Source: Firmicutes bacterium UBA3906 (GTDB taxonomy: Bacteria > Bacillota > Clostridia > Caldicoprobacterales > DTU083). Taken from it: DNA of 16,699 nt. Made by a program: the position numbers and the translations under genes. Each line of letters opens with the position of its first letter. Position 1 is the first letter of the stretch. The DNA is taken from positions 3,193 to 19,891 of the forward strand of contig DGFG01000024.1 in NCBI GenBank assembly GCA_002391555.1, given 5' to 3'. This document shows positions 1 through 7,157 of the stretch, one piece after another. A model generated the notes under the pieces. The model did no database searches and had not been told where the DNA came from. It saw only the letters and a list, made by a program, of their open reading frames with translations.

Positions 1-1245
1 ATCTCCTCTGGCAGCAGCCTCTGTTGAAGCTATAACACTACGGATTGGCATACCAATCCTAATAGCTAAGAACACTCCAAGCAAGAGGGCAAATATTACT
101 GCCATTAGGGATAGGTATATGGTAAGTGAACCGATCTCACCAATAGGTGCCATCAACTGCTCATTAGGTACTAGACCTACTAGAGTAAAGCCAGTTGGAT
201 ATAGGTTGCCTTGTCTATCAGTTCTATTTATTTTTGAGTAAAACATGAGATAGTCTTCATCTTTGTATTTTATAAGATGGGACCCTGTATCGTTGGTAGA
301 GGCCTTTATTTTCTGGTAAAAGTCCTCCTTTACTATATCATGGTTCATTATAAAAATTTGCTCTAAAGGATCTTTAGCTTCTTCGTCCTCGCCCTCTTCG
401 CCTTCATTTGTTGCATCGTCCTCTTGTTCATTATCCTCTTCTAAAAGGTTATAATTGGCGAAAACTCGATCTTCTGGGGAGAAAAGATAAACCTCACTAC
501 CTTCACCTAAATCAATACCATCTAGTAGCTCTGTAACTACTTCATACTTAACGTCGGCCATTAGAAGGAAGGGTACATCTAATACTGTTATACCTCTAAG
601 GGCACAGAGTGAGTAGGTCTCATCTGGCTTGGCGAGGGTTTCATCTAGCTCCTTGTGGAAGGCTACCCATATAGTTTTACCTACATTTTCAGGTTTAAAG
701 GCTTCTTTGTACCAAGCAGTTTCCTGTATTACTTCTCTATCGTATTTATATACATTAATCTCATTAGTATGTAGAGTACCACGACTATTTGGGCCAAGTA
801 CAAATAATTGCCTTATATATTGAGAATTACTATTATAGATAGCTGTTAGGGCGCTCTTACCATCTGATGTAATTTCAGTAATTTTCTCTTGATTTTCGCC
901 GGGTTCACTTGGTTTGGTAGCTTCCTGTAATTGCTTTTGTATTTTATCATTTGCTATGATTTGCATGAGAGCAGAATTAACATTGTCCATTAGCAGGCTA
1001 AGGTAATTGTTACTAAGCTCTAACCTTTGGGCTGTGGACTCATTTATAGATTCCCTTAATGCGCTAGAAGCACTATTGTATGATAAATACCCAAGCAGAG
1101 AAATAGGTATAACCATTACCAAAAATGCTGCAATTAGTTTGTAGCGTAGCCGATTTAATTTACTGAAGAATGATGAAAAGCCAATAGATTTTCCTTGGAA
1201 AGGATTACCTACTCGTGTAGTATCCTCGCTTCTTTTTACGGACAT
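1..1245 (-). CDS. Membrane sensor with Cache-like ectodomain and HAMP, probably a methyl-accepting chemotaxis protein (3' end outside window)
   Basis: An open frame of 415 codons runs from an ATG at 1245 to the left edge without a stop, so the C-terminal output domain is missing. An AGGAGGG ribosome site lies just upstream. The protein has a 36-residue basic N-terminus, a membrane helix at about 37-54, an extracytoplasmic region of roughly 315 residues resembling a double Cache sensor, a second helix at about 373-394, and the start of a HAMP domain (about 395-415) ending AAARGD. That HAMP ending and the ectodomain style favour a chemoreceptor; a YesM-type histidine kinase or a diguanylate cyclase would share this front half and cannot be excluded. 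Residues about 265-295 form a very acidic low-complexity stretch rich in Glu and Asp. The gene follows the dap operon in the same direction but is separated by a terminator and probably has its own promoter. Confidence 0.7.
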   Translation of the reverse strand, partial: MSVKRSEDTTRVGNPFQGKSIGFSSFFSKLNRLRYKLIAAFLVMVIPISLLGYLSYNSASSALRESINESTAQRLELSNNYLSLLMDNVNSALMQIIANDKIQKQLQEATKPSEPGENQEKITEITSDGKSALTAIYNSNSQYIRQLFVLGPNSRGTLHTNEINVYKYDREVIQETAWYKEAFKPENVGKTIWVAFHKELDETLAKPDETYSLCALRGITVLDVPFLLMADVKYEVVTELLDGIDLGEGSEVYLFSPEDRVFANYNLLEEDNEQEDDATNEGEEGEDEEAKDPLEQIFIMNHDIVKEDFYQKIKASTNDTGSHLIKYKDEDYLMFYSKINRTDRQGNLYPTGFTLVGLVPNEQLMAPIGEIGSLTIYLSLMAVIFALLLGVFLAIRIGMPIRSVIASTEAAARGD

Positions 1246-1273
1246 GAGGTACCCTCCTTGGTTAATATTATTA

Positions 1274-1322
1274 ATTATAGTGCTTTATTCTACAATTATC
1301 GCAGTATTCCTGCTAAAATGCA
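1274..1322 (-). promoter_or_regulatory. Candidate promoter(s) for the sensor gene
   Basis: On the minus strand a perfect TATAAT lies at 1279-1274, about 30 nt before the start codon, but the -35 at 17-nt spacing (GCGATA, 1302-1297) is poor. An alternative is a sigma-D-like arrangement, TGCA (1322-1319), 15 nt, TGCGATAA (1303-1296). It matches the CGATA core of the flagellar/chemotaxis -10 element but only half of the -35. A sigma-D promoter would suit a chemoreceptor. Neither option is strong. Confidence 0.3.
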
Positions 1323-1329
1323 AATTTTT

Positions 1330-1357
1330 CAAAGAAAACTGACCCAAAGGGTCAGTT
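1330..1357 (-). terminator. Rho-independent terminator of the asd-dapA-dapB operon
   Basis: Perfect 9-bp inverted repeat AACTGACCC / GGGTCAGTT (1337-1345 and 1349-1357) with a 3-nt loop. Read on the minus strand it is followed by TTTCTTTG, and it sits about 83 nt past the dapB stop. The plus-strand side has no T tract, so it acts for the minus strand. The rest of the 1246-1439 spacer contains the sensor promoter region and nothing else I can identify. Confidence 0.8.
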
Positions 1358-1439
1358 CAATTAGCCATTTAAAATTATTGCTTTCTCAGTATACTTAAGT
1401 AGTAATGGCTAGGCCTAAAGGCTTGCTTCTACAAGTCGC

Positions 1440-2663
1440 TTAAAGCTTGTCACAAAAGCTACTAATAAGGGCTTCCATAGCCCTGTTTTCATCCTGCTGG
1501 TCTATGACACAGGAAATTTTGGTTTCCGATGTTGTTATGATTTTTATTTTAATGTTGTTCTCAGCTAGGGTTCTAAATAGTTTGGCAGCAACTCCAGCCT
1601 GGGCCTCCATATTCATACCTTCAACAGTTAGCTTGGTTATATCTGCATACACATCAGTTCTAACCGTGGCCTTTTCTTTATTGTACCTGCCTATTACCTG
1701 TATTGCAGTGCCTAGATCTGCTAGGGGTAGGGTAAAGGATAGGTTAATTAGTCCATTAACAGGTGCAGTTTGACTAATCATATCTATGTTTATATTTTGC
1801 TCTGCCAGGCTTGTAAAGATGTCTGCTATAATAGAGGGTTCATTAGGTAACTGGTTTATAGTTATCATGGAATCATCATTACTGGTCTGGATGTTGGCCG
1901 AAGATAGCTTTGACTGGAGTGCATCCTTTATATCATATAGGCCTGGGGCCTTATCGACTAGGAATTTGGCCGCAAAAATAGCACCAGTAGCGAATATCTG
2001 CCTGGAAAGGGCAGTATGGCTAATCTCAAGTATCTCGTCCTTGCCTGCATATATAACTGTATGTTCACCTGCTATTGTACCAGCCCGTATAGAATGTATC
2101 CCTATTTCATTAGACTTTCTTTTTTCACTAGAAGAATACCGGCCATATACATACTCCTTAGGTTTCTCTAGGCCTCTATTAATTGATTCAGCCAGCGCGA
2201 ATGCTGTGCCACTAGGGGAGTCTACCTTTTGATTGTGGTGCTTTTCGATTATCTCAATATCAAAAGAATCTGCTAAAAGCTCACTAGTATGCATTACAAG
2301 GTCTCGCATAATGTTAATCCCTAGACTCATATTTGCTGCTGTTAATATCGGTATTTGGCTAGAGGCCTGGTTTATTATATCTAGGTATTCTTGAGCCAAC
2401 CCTGTAGTTGCTATAATCACTGGTAGCCTTTTGTCCTTGGCATAGTCTATTAATCCCGGTATGGCATCAGGTCTAGAAAAGTCAATTATTATATCAGCCT
2501 CTTCATTTAGGTCATAGGGATTTTCATATACAGGAAAGTTATAGTCGAATACATCTGGATTTTTGTCAATCCCTGCAACCGCCTTAAGCTCTGGATCATC
2601 CTCTATGACCCTTACTAGTTGCCTGCCCATTTTTCCATTAACACCGTTTATTATTATTTTCAT
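1440..2663 (-). CDS. dapB: 4-hydroxy-tetrahydrodipicolinate reductase fused to aspartokinase-type tandem ACT domains
   Basis: The N-terminal half (residues 1 to about 250) is a complete DapB, which reduces hydroxy-tetrahydrodipicolinate with NAD(P)H in the diaminopimelate/lysine pathway in the cytoplasm. It shows a dinucleotide-binding loop (NGVNGKMG, 6-13), ATTG (85-88), the catalytic segment EKHHNQKVDSPSGTA (140-154, with His142/His143 and Lys146), GEHTVIYAG, and the end motif GLYDIKDAL. DapB normally stops here at about 250-270 residues. This one continues to 407. Residues about 266-325 and 341-407 look like the two ACT domains of LysC-type aspartate kinase, with landmarks NINIDMISQ (290-298), LSFTLP (308-313), QAGVAAKLF (355-363) and TTSETKISCVID (377-388). 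The frame is continuous with no stop or shift at the junction. It is the last gene of the operon, 37 nt after dapA, with GGAG upstream of the ATG. Allosteric control by lysine or threonine is inferred, not shown. Confidence 0.93.
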   Translation of the reverse strand: MKIIINGVNGKMGRQLVRVIEDDPELKAVAGIDKNPDVFDYNFPVYENPYDLNEEADIIIDFSRPDAIPGLIDYAKDKRLPVIIATTGLAQEYLDIINQASSQIPILTAANMSLGINIMRDLVMHTSELLADSFDIEIIEKHHNQKVDSPSGTAFALAESINRGLEKPKEYVYGRYSSSEKRKSNEIGIHSIRAGTIAGEHTVIYAGKDEILEISHTALSRQIFATGAIFAAKFLVDKAPGLYDIKDALQSKLSSANIQTSNDDSMITINQLPNEPSIIADIFTSLAEQNINIDMISQTAPVNGLINLSFTLPLADLGTAIQVIGRYNKEKATVRTDVYADITKLTVEGMNMEAQAGVAAKLFRTLAENNIKIKIITTSETKISCVIDQQDENRAMEALISSFCDKL

Positions 2664-2700
2664 TTGTACTCAACTCCATTTAAATAGGGCTTTGTATTTA

Positions 2701-3579
2701 TTATATTAGACCATATTCTTTCATACTGCTTGTCAGTGTTGAAAGGGCCTGGTCTGAAATCTCATAAAGGGGGGCTCTCAAGGGGCCCATATTCATTCCC
2801 ATAAGGTTCATGGCGGTCTTGACAGGTATGGGATTAACCTCAGTAAATAATGCCTTTATAAGAGGAAAGGCCCTTAGCTGAGTCTCCAAGCTCTTTTCCA
2901 TGTTGCCCGACAAAAAGTCTGCTACCATGTTATGGACATCAGCAGGTATTATGTTGGCAGCTACAGATATTACACCCTTACCACCACAGGCTAACACTGG
3001 TACTATTATATCATCATTACCAGAATATATATCTATATAGTCTCCGCATAGGGCAGCCATCTCGACCACCTGTGCTAGGTTCCCACTAGCTTCTTTTATT
3101 GCCTGTATGTTTTCTATACTAGCTAGGTACTCAAGGTCTGCTGCTGATATGTTACAGCCAGTCCTACTAGGTACATTATATAGGATAACAGGTAGACTAG
3201 TTTCAGAACATATTGCTTTATAGTGTTCATATAGTCCTCTCTTGTTGGTCTTATTATAATAGGGGTTTACTATCAAGAGTGCATCTACACCAAGAGATTC
3301 AGCCTCTACTGATGCCCTGATAACCTCCTTGGTGTTGTTTCCACCAGTACCTGCTATAAGAGGTATCCTGCCCTGTACTTTTTCTACCGTGTAGCTTATT
3401 AGGTCCCTTTTTTCCTCTTTAATCATAGTAGATGGTTCGCCTGTAGTCCCACATGCTAGTAGGGCATCTGTACCCTGGTCTATCTGAAACTCTATGCACT
3501 TGCCAAGTGAGTCAAAATTTATCCCGTTTTCAGTAAAAGGTGTAACCATAGCTGTACAGGAACCAGTAAATATACTCAT
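2701..3579 (-). CDS. dapA: 4-hydroxy-tetrahydrodipicolinate synthase
   Basis: Condenses aspartate semialdehyde with pyruvate, the branch point into diaminopimelate and lysine. At 292 residues it is the normal length for this TIM-barrel family. The Schiff-base lysine is in QAIKEASGN (Lys162), the catalytic tyrosine in LYNVPSRTG (Tyr134, with Arg139 for substrate binding), the GTTGE loop supplies Thr45/Thr46, and NPYYNK supplies Tyr107/Tyr108. All expected catalytic positions are present, so it should be active. The ATG follows a GGAAGGTGG ribosome site. It lies 30 nt downstream of asd and 37 nt upstream of dapB on the same strand, so the three form one transcription unit under the lysine riboswitch. 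Many Firmicute DapA enzymes are insensitive to lysine, which leaves room for feedback control elsewhere in the operon. Confidence 0.97.
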   Translation of the reverse strand: MSIFTGSCTAMVTPFTENGINFDSLGKCIEFQIDQGTDALLACGTTGEPSTMIKEEKRDLISYTVEKVQGRIPLIAGTGGNNTKEVIRASVEAESLGVDALLIVNPYYNKTNKRGLYEHYKAICSETSLPVILYNVPSRTGCNISAADLEYLASIENIQAIKEASGNLAQVVEMAALCGDYIDIYSGNDDIIVPVLACGGKGVISVAANIIPADVHNMVADFLSGNMEKSLETQLRAFPLIKALFTEVNPIPVKTAMNLMGMNMGPLRAPLYEISDQALSTLTSSMKEYGLI

Positions 3580-3609
3580 TTATGCCACCTTCCTCATTTT
3601 TATTAAAGC

Positions 3610-4635
3610 CTAAGAATTATTCTTCTTTAATGTACCGCTTTCCCAGTAGCTTATTAGCTTTTGGGCTATTTGTACTGTATTTGTTGCAGCGCCCTTGCGG
3701 ATGTTGTCAGCCACAACCCAAATGTTAATACCCCTATCAAGGCTATAGTCTTTGCGTATTCTACCAACGAAAACCTCATCCTTACCTTCGGCATCAATTG
3801 GCATAGGATATAAGTTTGATGAAGGATCATCAAGCACTTTGACCCCCTTAGCCTGAGCTAGGGTTTCTCTAATATCACTGAGCTTAAAATCCTTTTCAAA
3901 CTCAATATTTATTGATTCACTATGACCGTGAAAGACAGGTACTCTAACAGTGGTAGCTGTTATCCTTAAGGTCTGGTCGCCTAAAATTTTTTTTGTTTCA
4001 TCAATCATTTTAAGTTCTTCTTTTGTATATCCACTTTCATCAAATACATCTATATGGGGTATACAGTTTGCAAATATTGGATGGACAAATTTTTTAGGTT
4101 CTTCGCCCCTAATACCCCTTTCAAGGTCCTCGTAGCCACCCATTCCTGCACCTGAAACAGCCTGATAGGTTGAGTAAACAATTCTCAATATCTGGTACTT
4201 TTTATGGAGCGGATAAAGGGCAACAACGGCTTGAATAGTTGAGCAATTAGGATTGGCTATAATACCCTTGTGAGATAGGATAGCTTCTGGATTTACCTCT
4301 GGTACAACCAGGGGCACTTCCTTATCCATACGCCAGCTACTACTATTATCAATAACAACAATGCCCTTTTCTGCTGCAATAGGAGCGTATTTCTTGCTGA
4401 TGGCTCCACCTGCTGAAAATATGGCTATATCAATCTCTTTGTTGTCAAAGGATTCTTCGGTTAGTTCTTCGATTGTATACTCCTTACCTAATAGGGTTAG
4501 CTTCTTTCCAGCAGACCGTGCCGATGCAAAGAAGTAGTAGTTTTTTACGGGTAGCTCTCTCTCGGCAAGCAGGTCTATAACCTTTTGCCCTACCATACCG
4601 GAAGCGCCAACCACTGCAAGATTGTATTTACTCAT
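3610..4635 (-). CDS. asd: Aspartate-semialdehyde dehydrogenase
   Basis: Catalyses NADPH-dependent reduction of aspartyl phosphate to aspartate semialdehyde, feeding lysine, threonine and methionine synthesis. At 341 residues it is the usual length. Visible motifs are the NADP-binding GASGMVGQ near the N-terminus (10-17), the catalytic cysteine in NPNCSTIQ (Cys131), the substrate loop SGAGMGGYEDL, the catalytic histidine in RVPVFHGHSE (His238), and the C-terminal VVADNIRKGAATNTVQIA. The ATG at 4635 has AGGAGG 7 nt upstream. It is the first gene after the riboswitch and terminator, so its transcription should fall when lysine is high. No aspartate kinase gene is adjacent; it must lie outside this window. 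Confidence 0.97.
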   Translation of the reverse strand: MSKYNLAVVGASGMVGQKVIDLLAERELPVKNYYFFASARSAGKKLTLLGKEYTIEELTEESFDNKEIDIAIFSAGGAISKKYAPIAAEKGIVVIDNSSSWRMDKEVPLVVPEVNPEAILSHKGIIANPNCSTIQAVVALYPLHKKYQILRIVYSTYQAVSGAGMGGYEDLERGIRGEEPKKFVHPIFANCIPHIDVFDESGYTKEELKMIDETKKILGDQTLRITATTVRVPVFHGHSESINIEFEKDFKLSDIRETLAQAKGVKVLDDPSSNLYPMPIDAEGKDEVFVGRIRKDYSLDRGINIWVVADNIRKGAATNTVQIAQKLISYWESGTLKKNNS

Positions 4636-4720
4636 AGCTTTTCCTCCTATTTATCATACAGCCTATTTTATGCTATGATGAGTCACTTTGGAATGCTATA
4701 AACCTTGTGCCTTGTTACAA

Positions 4721-4750
4721 TAAAAAAAACGGCTGTGGTCTACGCAGCCG
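4721..4750 (-). terminator. Intrinsic terminator of the lysine riboswitch expression platform
   Basis: On the minus strand the arms CGGCTG (4750-4745) and CAGCCG (4735-4730) form a stem, followed by eight U residues (4729-4722). It lies between the aptamer and asd, about 40 nt after P1. This arrangement indicates premature termination when lysine is bound. Confidence 0.9.
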
Positions 4751-4796
4751 CTCTCGTTTTCAATACAAAGTAATTTTTGTATGTTATCGAAAGCAG
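4748..4796 (-). promoter_or_regulatory. Predicted antiterminator pairing of the lysine riboswitch
   Basis: On the minus strand CTGCTTTCG (4796-4788) can pair with CGAGAGCGG (4756-4748) over 9 bp, including two G-U pairs. The first strand reuses six bases of the 3' side of aptamer stem P1; the second takes three bases of the terminator 5' arm. P1 plus terminator and the antiterminator are therefore mutually exclusive. A 7-bp hairpin (ATACAAA/TTTGTAT, 4763-4769 with 4776-4782) sits in the loop. Paired by eye, not folded by software. Confidence 0.65.
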
Positions 4797-4965
4797 ATAG
4801 CGCTCCATCAAAGCAATGTTGACGACAGTCCGTAAGCTATTAACTTACGGCCCAGGAAACTAGCCAGGGTCTAGCTTCCTTCGGCAAGTTTTCCTTTCAT
4901 ATGCCTTCATCAAAGTCCCTAATCCTCCAGCATACTAATGATAAAACCTGCTCCTCAATCTACTT
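4791..4965 (-). ncRNA. Lysine riboswitch (L box) aptamer
   Basis: The minus-strand transcript carries the conserved lysine aptamer blocks in order: GAGGAGCAGG, then ATCATTAGTA, TGCCGAAGG, CCTGGGC with a hairpin CCGTAAG...CTTACGG, ACTGTC, and ATGGAGCGCTATC. Stem P1 forms between AAGTAGAT (4965-4958) and ATCTGCTT (4798-4791), 8 bp with one wobble. The length of about 175 nt is as expected. It lies directly downstream of a strong promoter and upstream of asd-dapA-dapB, which is the classical regulon. Lysine binding should stabilise P1 and allow the terminator to form. Confidence 0.95.
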
Positions 4966-4978
4966 ATAACTTGCTCAT

Positions 4979-5007
4979 ATAATATCATTCCTAGCATCTA
5001 ATGTCAA
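4979..5007 (-). promoter_or_regulatory. Sigma-A-type promoter of the lysine operon
   Basis: On the minus strand TTGACA (5007-5002), a 17-nt spacer and TATTAT (4984-4979). The start should fall near 4972, a few bases before aptamer stem P1. The -35 is perfect and the -10 matches five of six positions. Confidence 0.9.
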
Positions 5008-5099
5008 ACCTAGAATGAAAAATAAGTCAATAATAATTTTAACTGGTAGAGAAGCTCTATTTCGATGCTTAACTTATTTACCTTAGTCCTATTATAATA

Positions 5100-5128
5100 T
5101 TGAAAAGGGAAGAGAATCCTGTTACAAT
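5100..5128 (+). promoter_or_regulatory. Promoter of the yesL-like / methyltransferase unit
   Basis: TTGAAA (5100-5105), 17-nt spacer and TACAAT (5123-5128) preceded by TG at the extended -10 position. A second, weaker candidate is TATAAT at 5093-5098 with TTAACT 18 nt upstream. The unit is transcribed divergently from the lysine operon. Confidence 0.75.
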
Positions 5129-5170
5129 GGTTTTAATTTCGAAAATGGTAATGGAAGGAATGTTTTATAT

Positions 5171-6004
5171 ATGGGCGGATTTTTCAATAGGATGTATTAT
5201 GGCAACCCTAACAAGCCTGACCTAAAAAAGGAACATTTAGAGGGGAGCCGGATAAAGCTGTTTTTCACTGTCCTACAGGTTCGAATTTGGCAGTTGATCC
5301 AGCTAAGTCTTTTATATTCAGTGTTTTGGATACCTGTGTTTTATATATACTTTATGCTGCTTGGAGCATTAGCAGATCAAAAGATAGAAGTTGTCGTAAA
5401 TGAAGTCCTCCCAACCTTATTACTATTATTTATACCCTGCTTGACAATAACAGGCCCAGCCACAGCTGGAGTTGCCTATGTGCTTAGAAAATGGTCAAAT
5501 GATGAACATGCTTGGGTATGGACTGACTTTAGGGATGCCATCAAGGCAAACTGGAAGCAGGGTCTAGCTATGATGTTCATAAATGGTGTTTTAGCATTTT
5601 TGTTTTATAATAATCTGAGATTCTACCAGGCTCTAGCAATTGAGAATGACAGTATCTTTTTCTTTATTTTACAATACTTGATACTGGTCCTTGGTCTGCT
5701 TTATGCTATGATGAACATATTTATATATCCCATGATAGTCACCTACAAGCTAAAGCTAAGCCAGATTATAAAAAATGCTTTTATTTTAACTATGGTAAAG
5801 CTTCCACGGACTATATTAATCTTTGCATTAGTAGCTGTAATACTTTTTCTTTGCCTATCCTATTTAGTAGGTGTAGTTGTTCTTATTGTAATTGGCTTTG
5901 CCTTTATAGGCCTAATAACAGCCTCATATTCCAATTGGATGTTTGACAAGTATATTAATAATAGGCAGGTAGAAGAACAAGCAGAAGGTTCAAAGGCAGA
6001 GTAA
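5171..6004 (+). CDS. YesL/DUF624 family membrane protein
   Basis: A 277-residue integral membrane protein with about five or six hydrophobic helices. Family landmarks are the N-terminal MGGFFNRMYYG, the motif TITGPATAG (about 92-100) after the second hydrophobic region, and a soluble loop with DFRDAIKANWKQ. The C-terminus is a short charged tail. The family's molecular function is not established; in Bacillus yesL sits in a pectin/rhamnogalacturonan cluster, but no sugar-use gene is near here. The ATG at 5171 is 12 nt after GGAAGG, a rather long spacing, but it matches the conserved N-terminus. It is followed after 21 nt by the methyltransferase gene and is probably co-transcribed with it. 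Confidence 0.85.
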   Translation: MGGFFNRMYYGNPNKPDLKKEHLEGSRIKLFFTVLQVRIWQLIQLSLLYSVFWIPVFYIYFMLLGALADQKIEVVVNEVLPTLLLLFIPCLTITGPATAGVAYVLRKWSNDEHAWVWTDFRDAIKANWKQGLAMMFINGVLAFLFYNNLRFYQALAIENDSIFFFILQYLILVLGLLYAMMNIFIYPMIVTYKLKLSQIIKNAFILTMVKLPRTILIFALVAVILFLCLSYLVGVVVLIVIGFAFIGLITASYSNWMFDKYINNRQVEEQAEGSKAE

Positions 6005-6025
6005 GGCATTCTATGAGGTGATTGC

Positions 6026-6760
6026 TTGTATAGAGATTTTGCTTATGTTTACGATGAGCTTATGAAGGATGTAGATTATGATGCCTGGGTGGATTTTATA
6101 GAAAAAGTTTTTCAGACCTACCAGGTAAGGCCTGAGAGGATAGTGGATTTGGCCTGCGGAACAGGTAATATTACAAGCCGTCTAGCAAGCCGAGGATATA
6201 TGCTAACGGGCGTTGACATATCAAATGAGATGCTGGGCATAGCAAGGGAAAAAAGTAGAAAGCAAGGGCTTTTCCTTCAATATATAAACCAAGACATAAG
6301 GGAACTTCAGCTACATGGGCTCGTTGACGTGATTGTCTGCATGTGTGATGGAGTAAACTATATTCTAGATGATACTGACCTTAAACAGGTATTTGAAAGG
6401 GTATATCAATACCTAAGACCGGGGGGCTTGTTTTTATTTGATATAAGCTCACACTACAAACTAAGCGAAATTCTAGCTAACAATTTAATGGCTGAAACAG
6501 AAGGGGATGTAAATCTAGTCTGGTTCAACAATTTCGATGAAAAAACCAATATTTTGCAGATGGACCTGACCTTTTTTGTAAGACAAGGAGACCTCTTTAA
6601 AAGATTTTATGAAACTCACTTTCAAAGGGCCTACAAAAATAATGAAATAATAGACCTCTTAAGGCAAGTGGGATTCAATATTGATAAGGTTTGTGCCGAC
6701 TTTTCACTCGATCCTCCAAGCAAGGATTCGGAACGAATATTTTTTTGTTCAGTCAAATAA
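6026..6760 (+). CDS. Class I SAM-dependent methyltransferase, YqeM-like
   Basis: A 244-residue cytoplasmic protein with a Rossmann-type methyltransferase fold. Motif I is VDLACGTGN (40-48) for S-adenosylmethionine binding, followed by LTGVDISNEML as the acidic motif II, INQDIREL as motif III and LRPGGLFLFDI after the fourth strand. The N-terminal FAYVYDELMKDVDYDAW signature is typical of YqeM-like proteins, and the C-terminal half has the usual insertion before the last strands. The substrate is unknown. The start is TTG with GAGGTG only 5 nt upstream; it places the conserved YxxFAxVYD segment at the very N-terminus, so I prefer it. Gene neighbourhoods pairing this protein with Hsp33 occur in related bacteria (recalled, not checked). 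Confidence 0.88.
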   Translation: MYRDFAYVYDELMKDVDYDAWVDFIEKVFQTYQVRPERIVDLACGTGNITSRLASRGYMLTGVDISNEMLGIAREKSRKQGLFLQYINQDIRELQLHGLVDVIVCMCDGVNYILDDTDLKQVFERVYQYLRPGGLFLFDISSHYKLSEILANNLMAETEGDVNLVWFNNFDEKTNILQMDLTFFVRQGDLFKRFYETHFQRAYKNNEIIDLLRQVGFNIDKVCADFSLDPPSKDSERIFFCSVK

Positions 6761-6815
6761 AGTTCAACTATGCAAATAATATTAGGAAAAATGCAAAATA
6801 TAAATAAAAGTTTGT

Positions 6816-6844
6816 TTGACATTTATAAATTGGTGTGCTACACT
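6816..6844 (+). promoter_or_regulatory. Strong promoter of the cold-shock gene
   Basis: TTGACA (6816-6821), 17 nt, TACACT (6839-6844) with TG at the extended -10 position. The 5' leader before the GTG start is short, about 27 nt, so there is no room for a long cold-responsive leader like that of E. coli cspA. Confidence 0.88.
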
Positions 6845-6877
6845 TAGACCGTATTAATATTTAGGAGGATTGTTTAC

Positions 6878-7078
6878 GTGGAAAGAGGAAAGGTCAAATG
6901 GTTCAACGCAACTAAAGGATTTGGATTTATTGAAAGAGAAGACGGTAGCGATATTTTCGTTCACTACTCTGCAATAAATACTGATGGCTTCAGAACACTA
7001 TCTGAAGGCCAAGAAGTCAGCTTTGATGTAGTAGAAGGCGATAAAGGCCTACAAGCATCAAACGTTGAATTGGTTTAA
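6878..7078 (+). CDS. Cold-shock domain RNA-binding protein (CspA/CspB family)
   Basis: A 66-residue single cold-shock domain, a five-strand OB fold that binds single-stranded RNA and DNA and melts secondary structure. RNP1 is KGFGFI (13-18) and RNP2 is DIFVHYSAI (25-33); the leading KVKWFN and final LQASNVELV are also canonical. It starts with GTG, 9 nt after a perfect AGGAGG. The strong promoter and ribosome site suggest abundant expression. A GC-rich hairpin follows the gene. Cold induction is not visible in the sequence; many clostridial paralogues are constitutive. Confidence 0.96.
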   Translation: MERGKVKWFNATKGFGFIEREDGSDIFVHYSAINTDGFRTLSEGQEVSFDVVEGDKGLQASNVELV

Positions 7079-7110
7079 ATGTTTCGAATATAATATTTAA
7101 AGCCAGTGAT

Positions 7111-7138
7111 TACCCCGGTGATTTCACCGGGGTATTTC
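7111..7138 (+). terminator. Hairpin between csp and hslO, likely partial terminator
   Basis: Perfect 10-bp stem TACCCCGGTG / CACCGGGGTA (7111-7120 and 7125-7134) with a 4-nt loop, then only TTTC. The stem is strong but the U tract is short. It starts 32 nt after the csp stop and ends just before the hslO ribosome site, so it could end most csp transcripts, protect their 3' end, and let a fraction continue into hslO. No separate hslO promoter is evident. Confidence 0.7.
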
Positions 7139-7157
7139 AATAGATGGAGGTATATTT

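Noticed and set aside
1440..1868. Internal translation start in dapB (Met266) that would make a free ACT subunit, as in Bacillus aspartokinase II
   Set aside because: No Shine-Dalgarno-like sequence precedes this ATG (upstream bases are GATGATTCC), so a separate ACT product is not supported by sequence.
1786..2232. 148-codon open frame on the plus strand opposite dapB
   Set aside because: Lies entirely inside the strongly supported dapB frame, has no ribosome site and resembles no family; antisense shadow.
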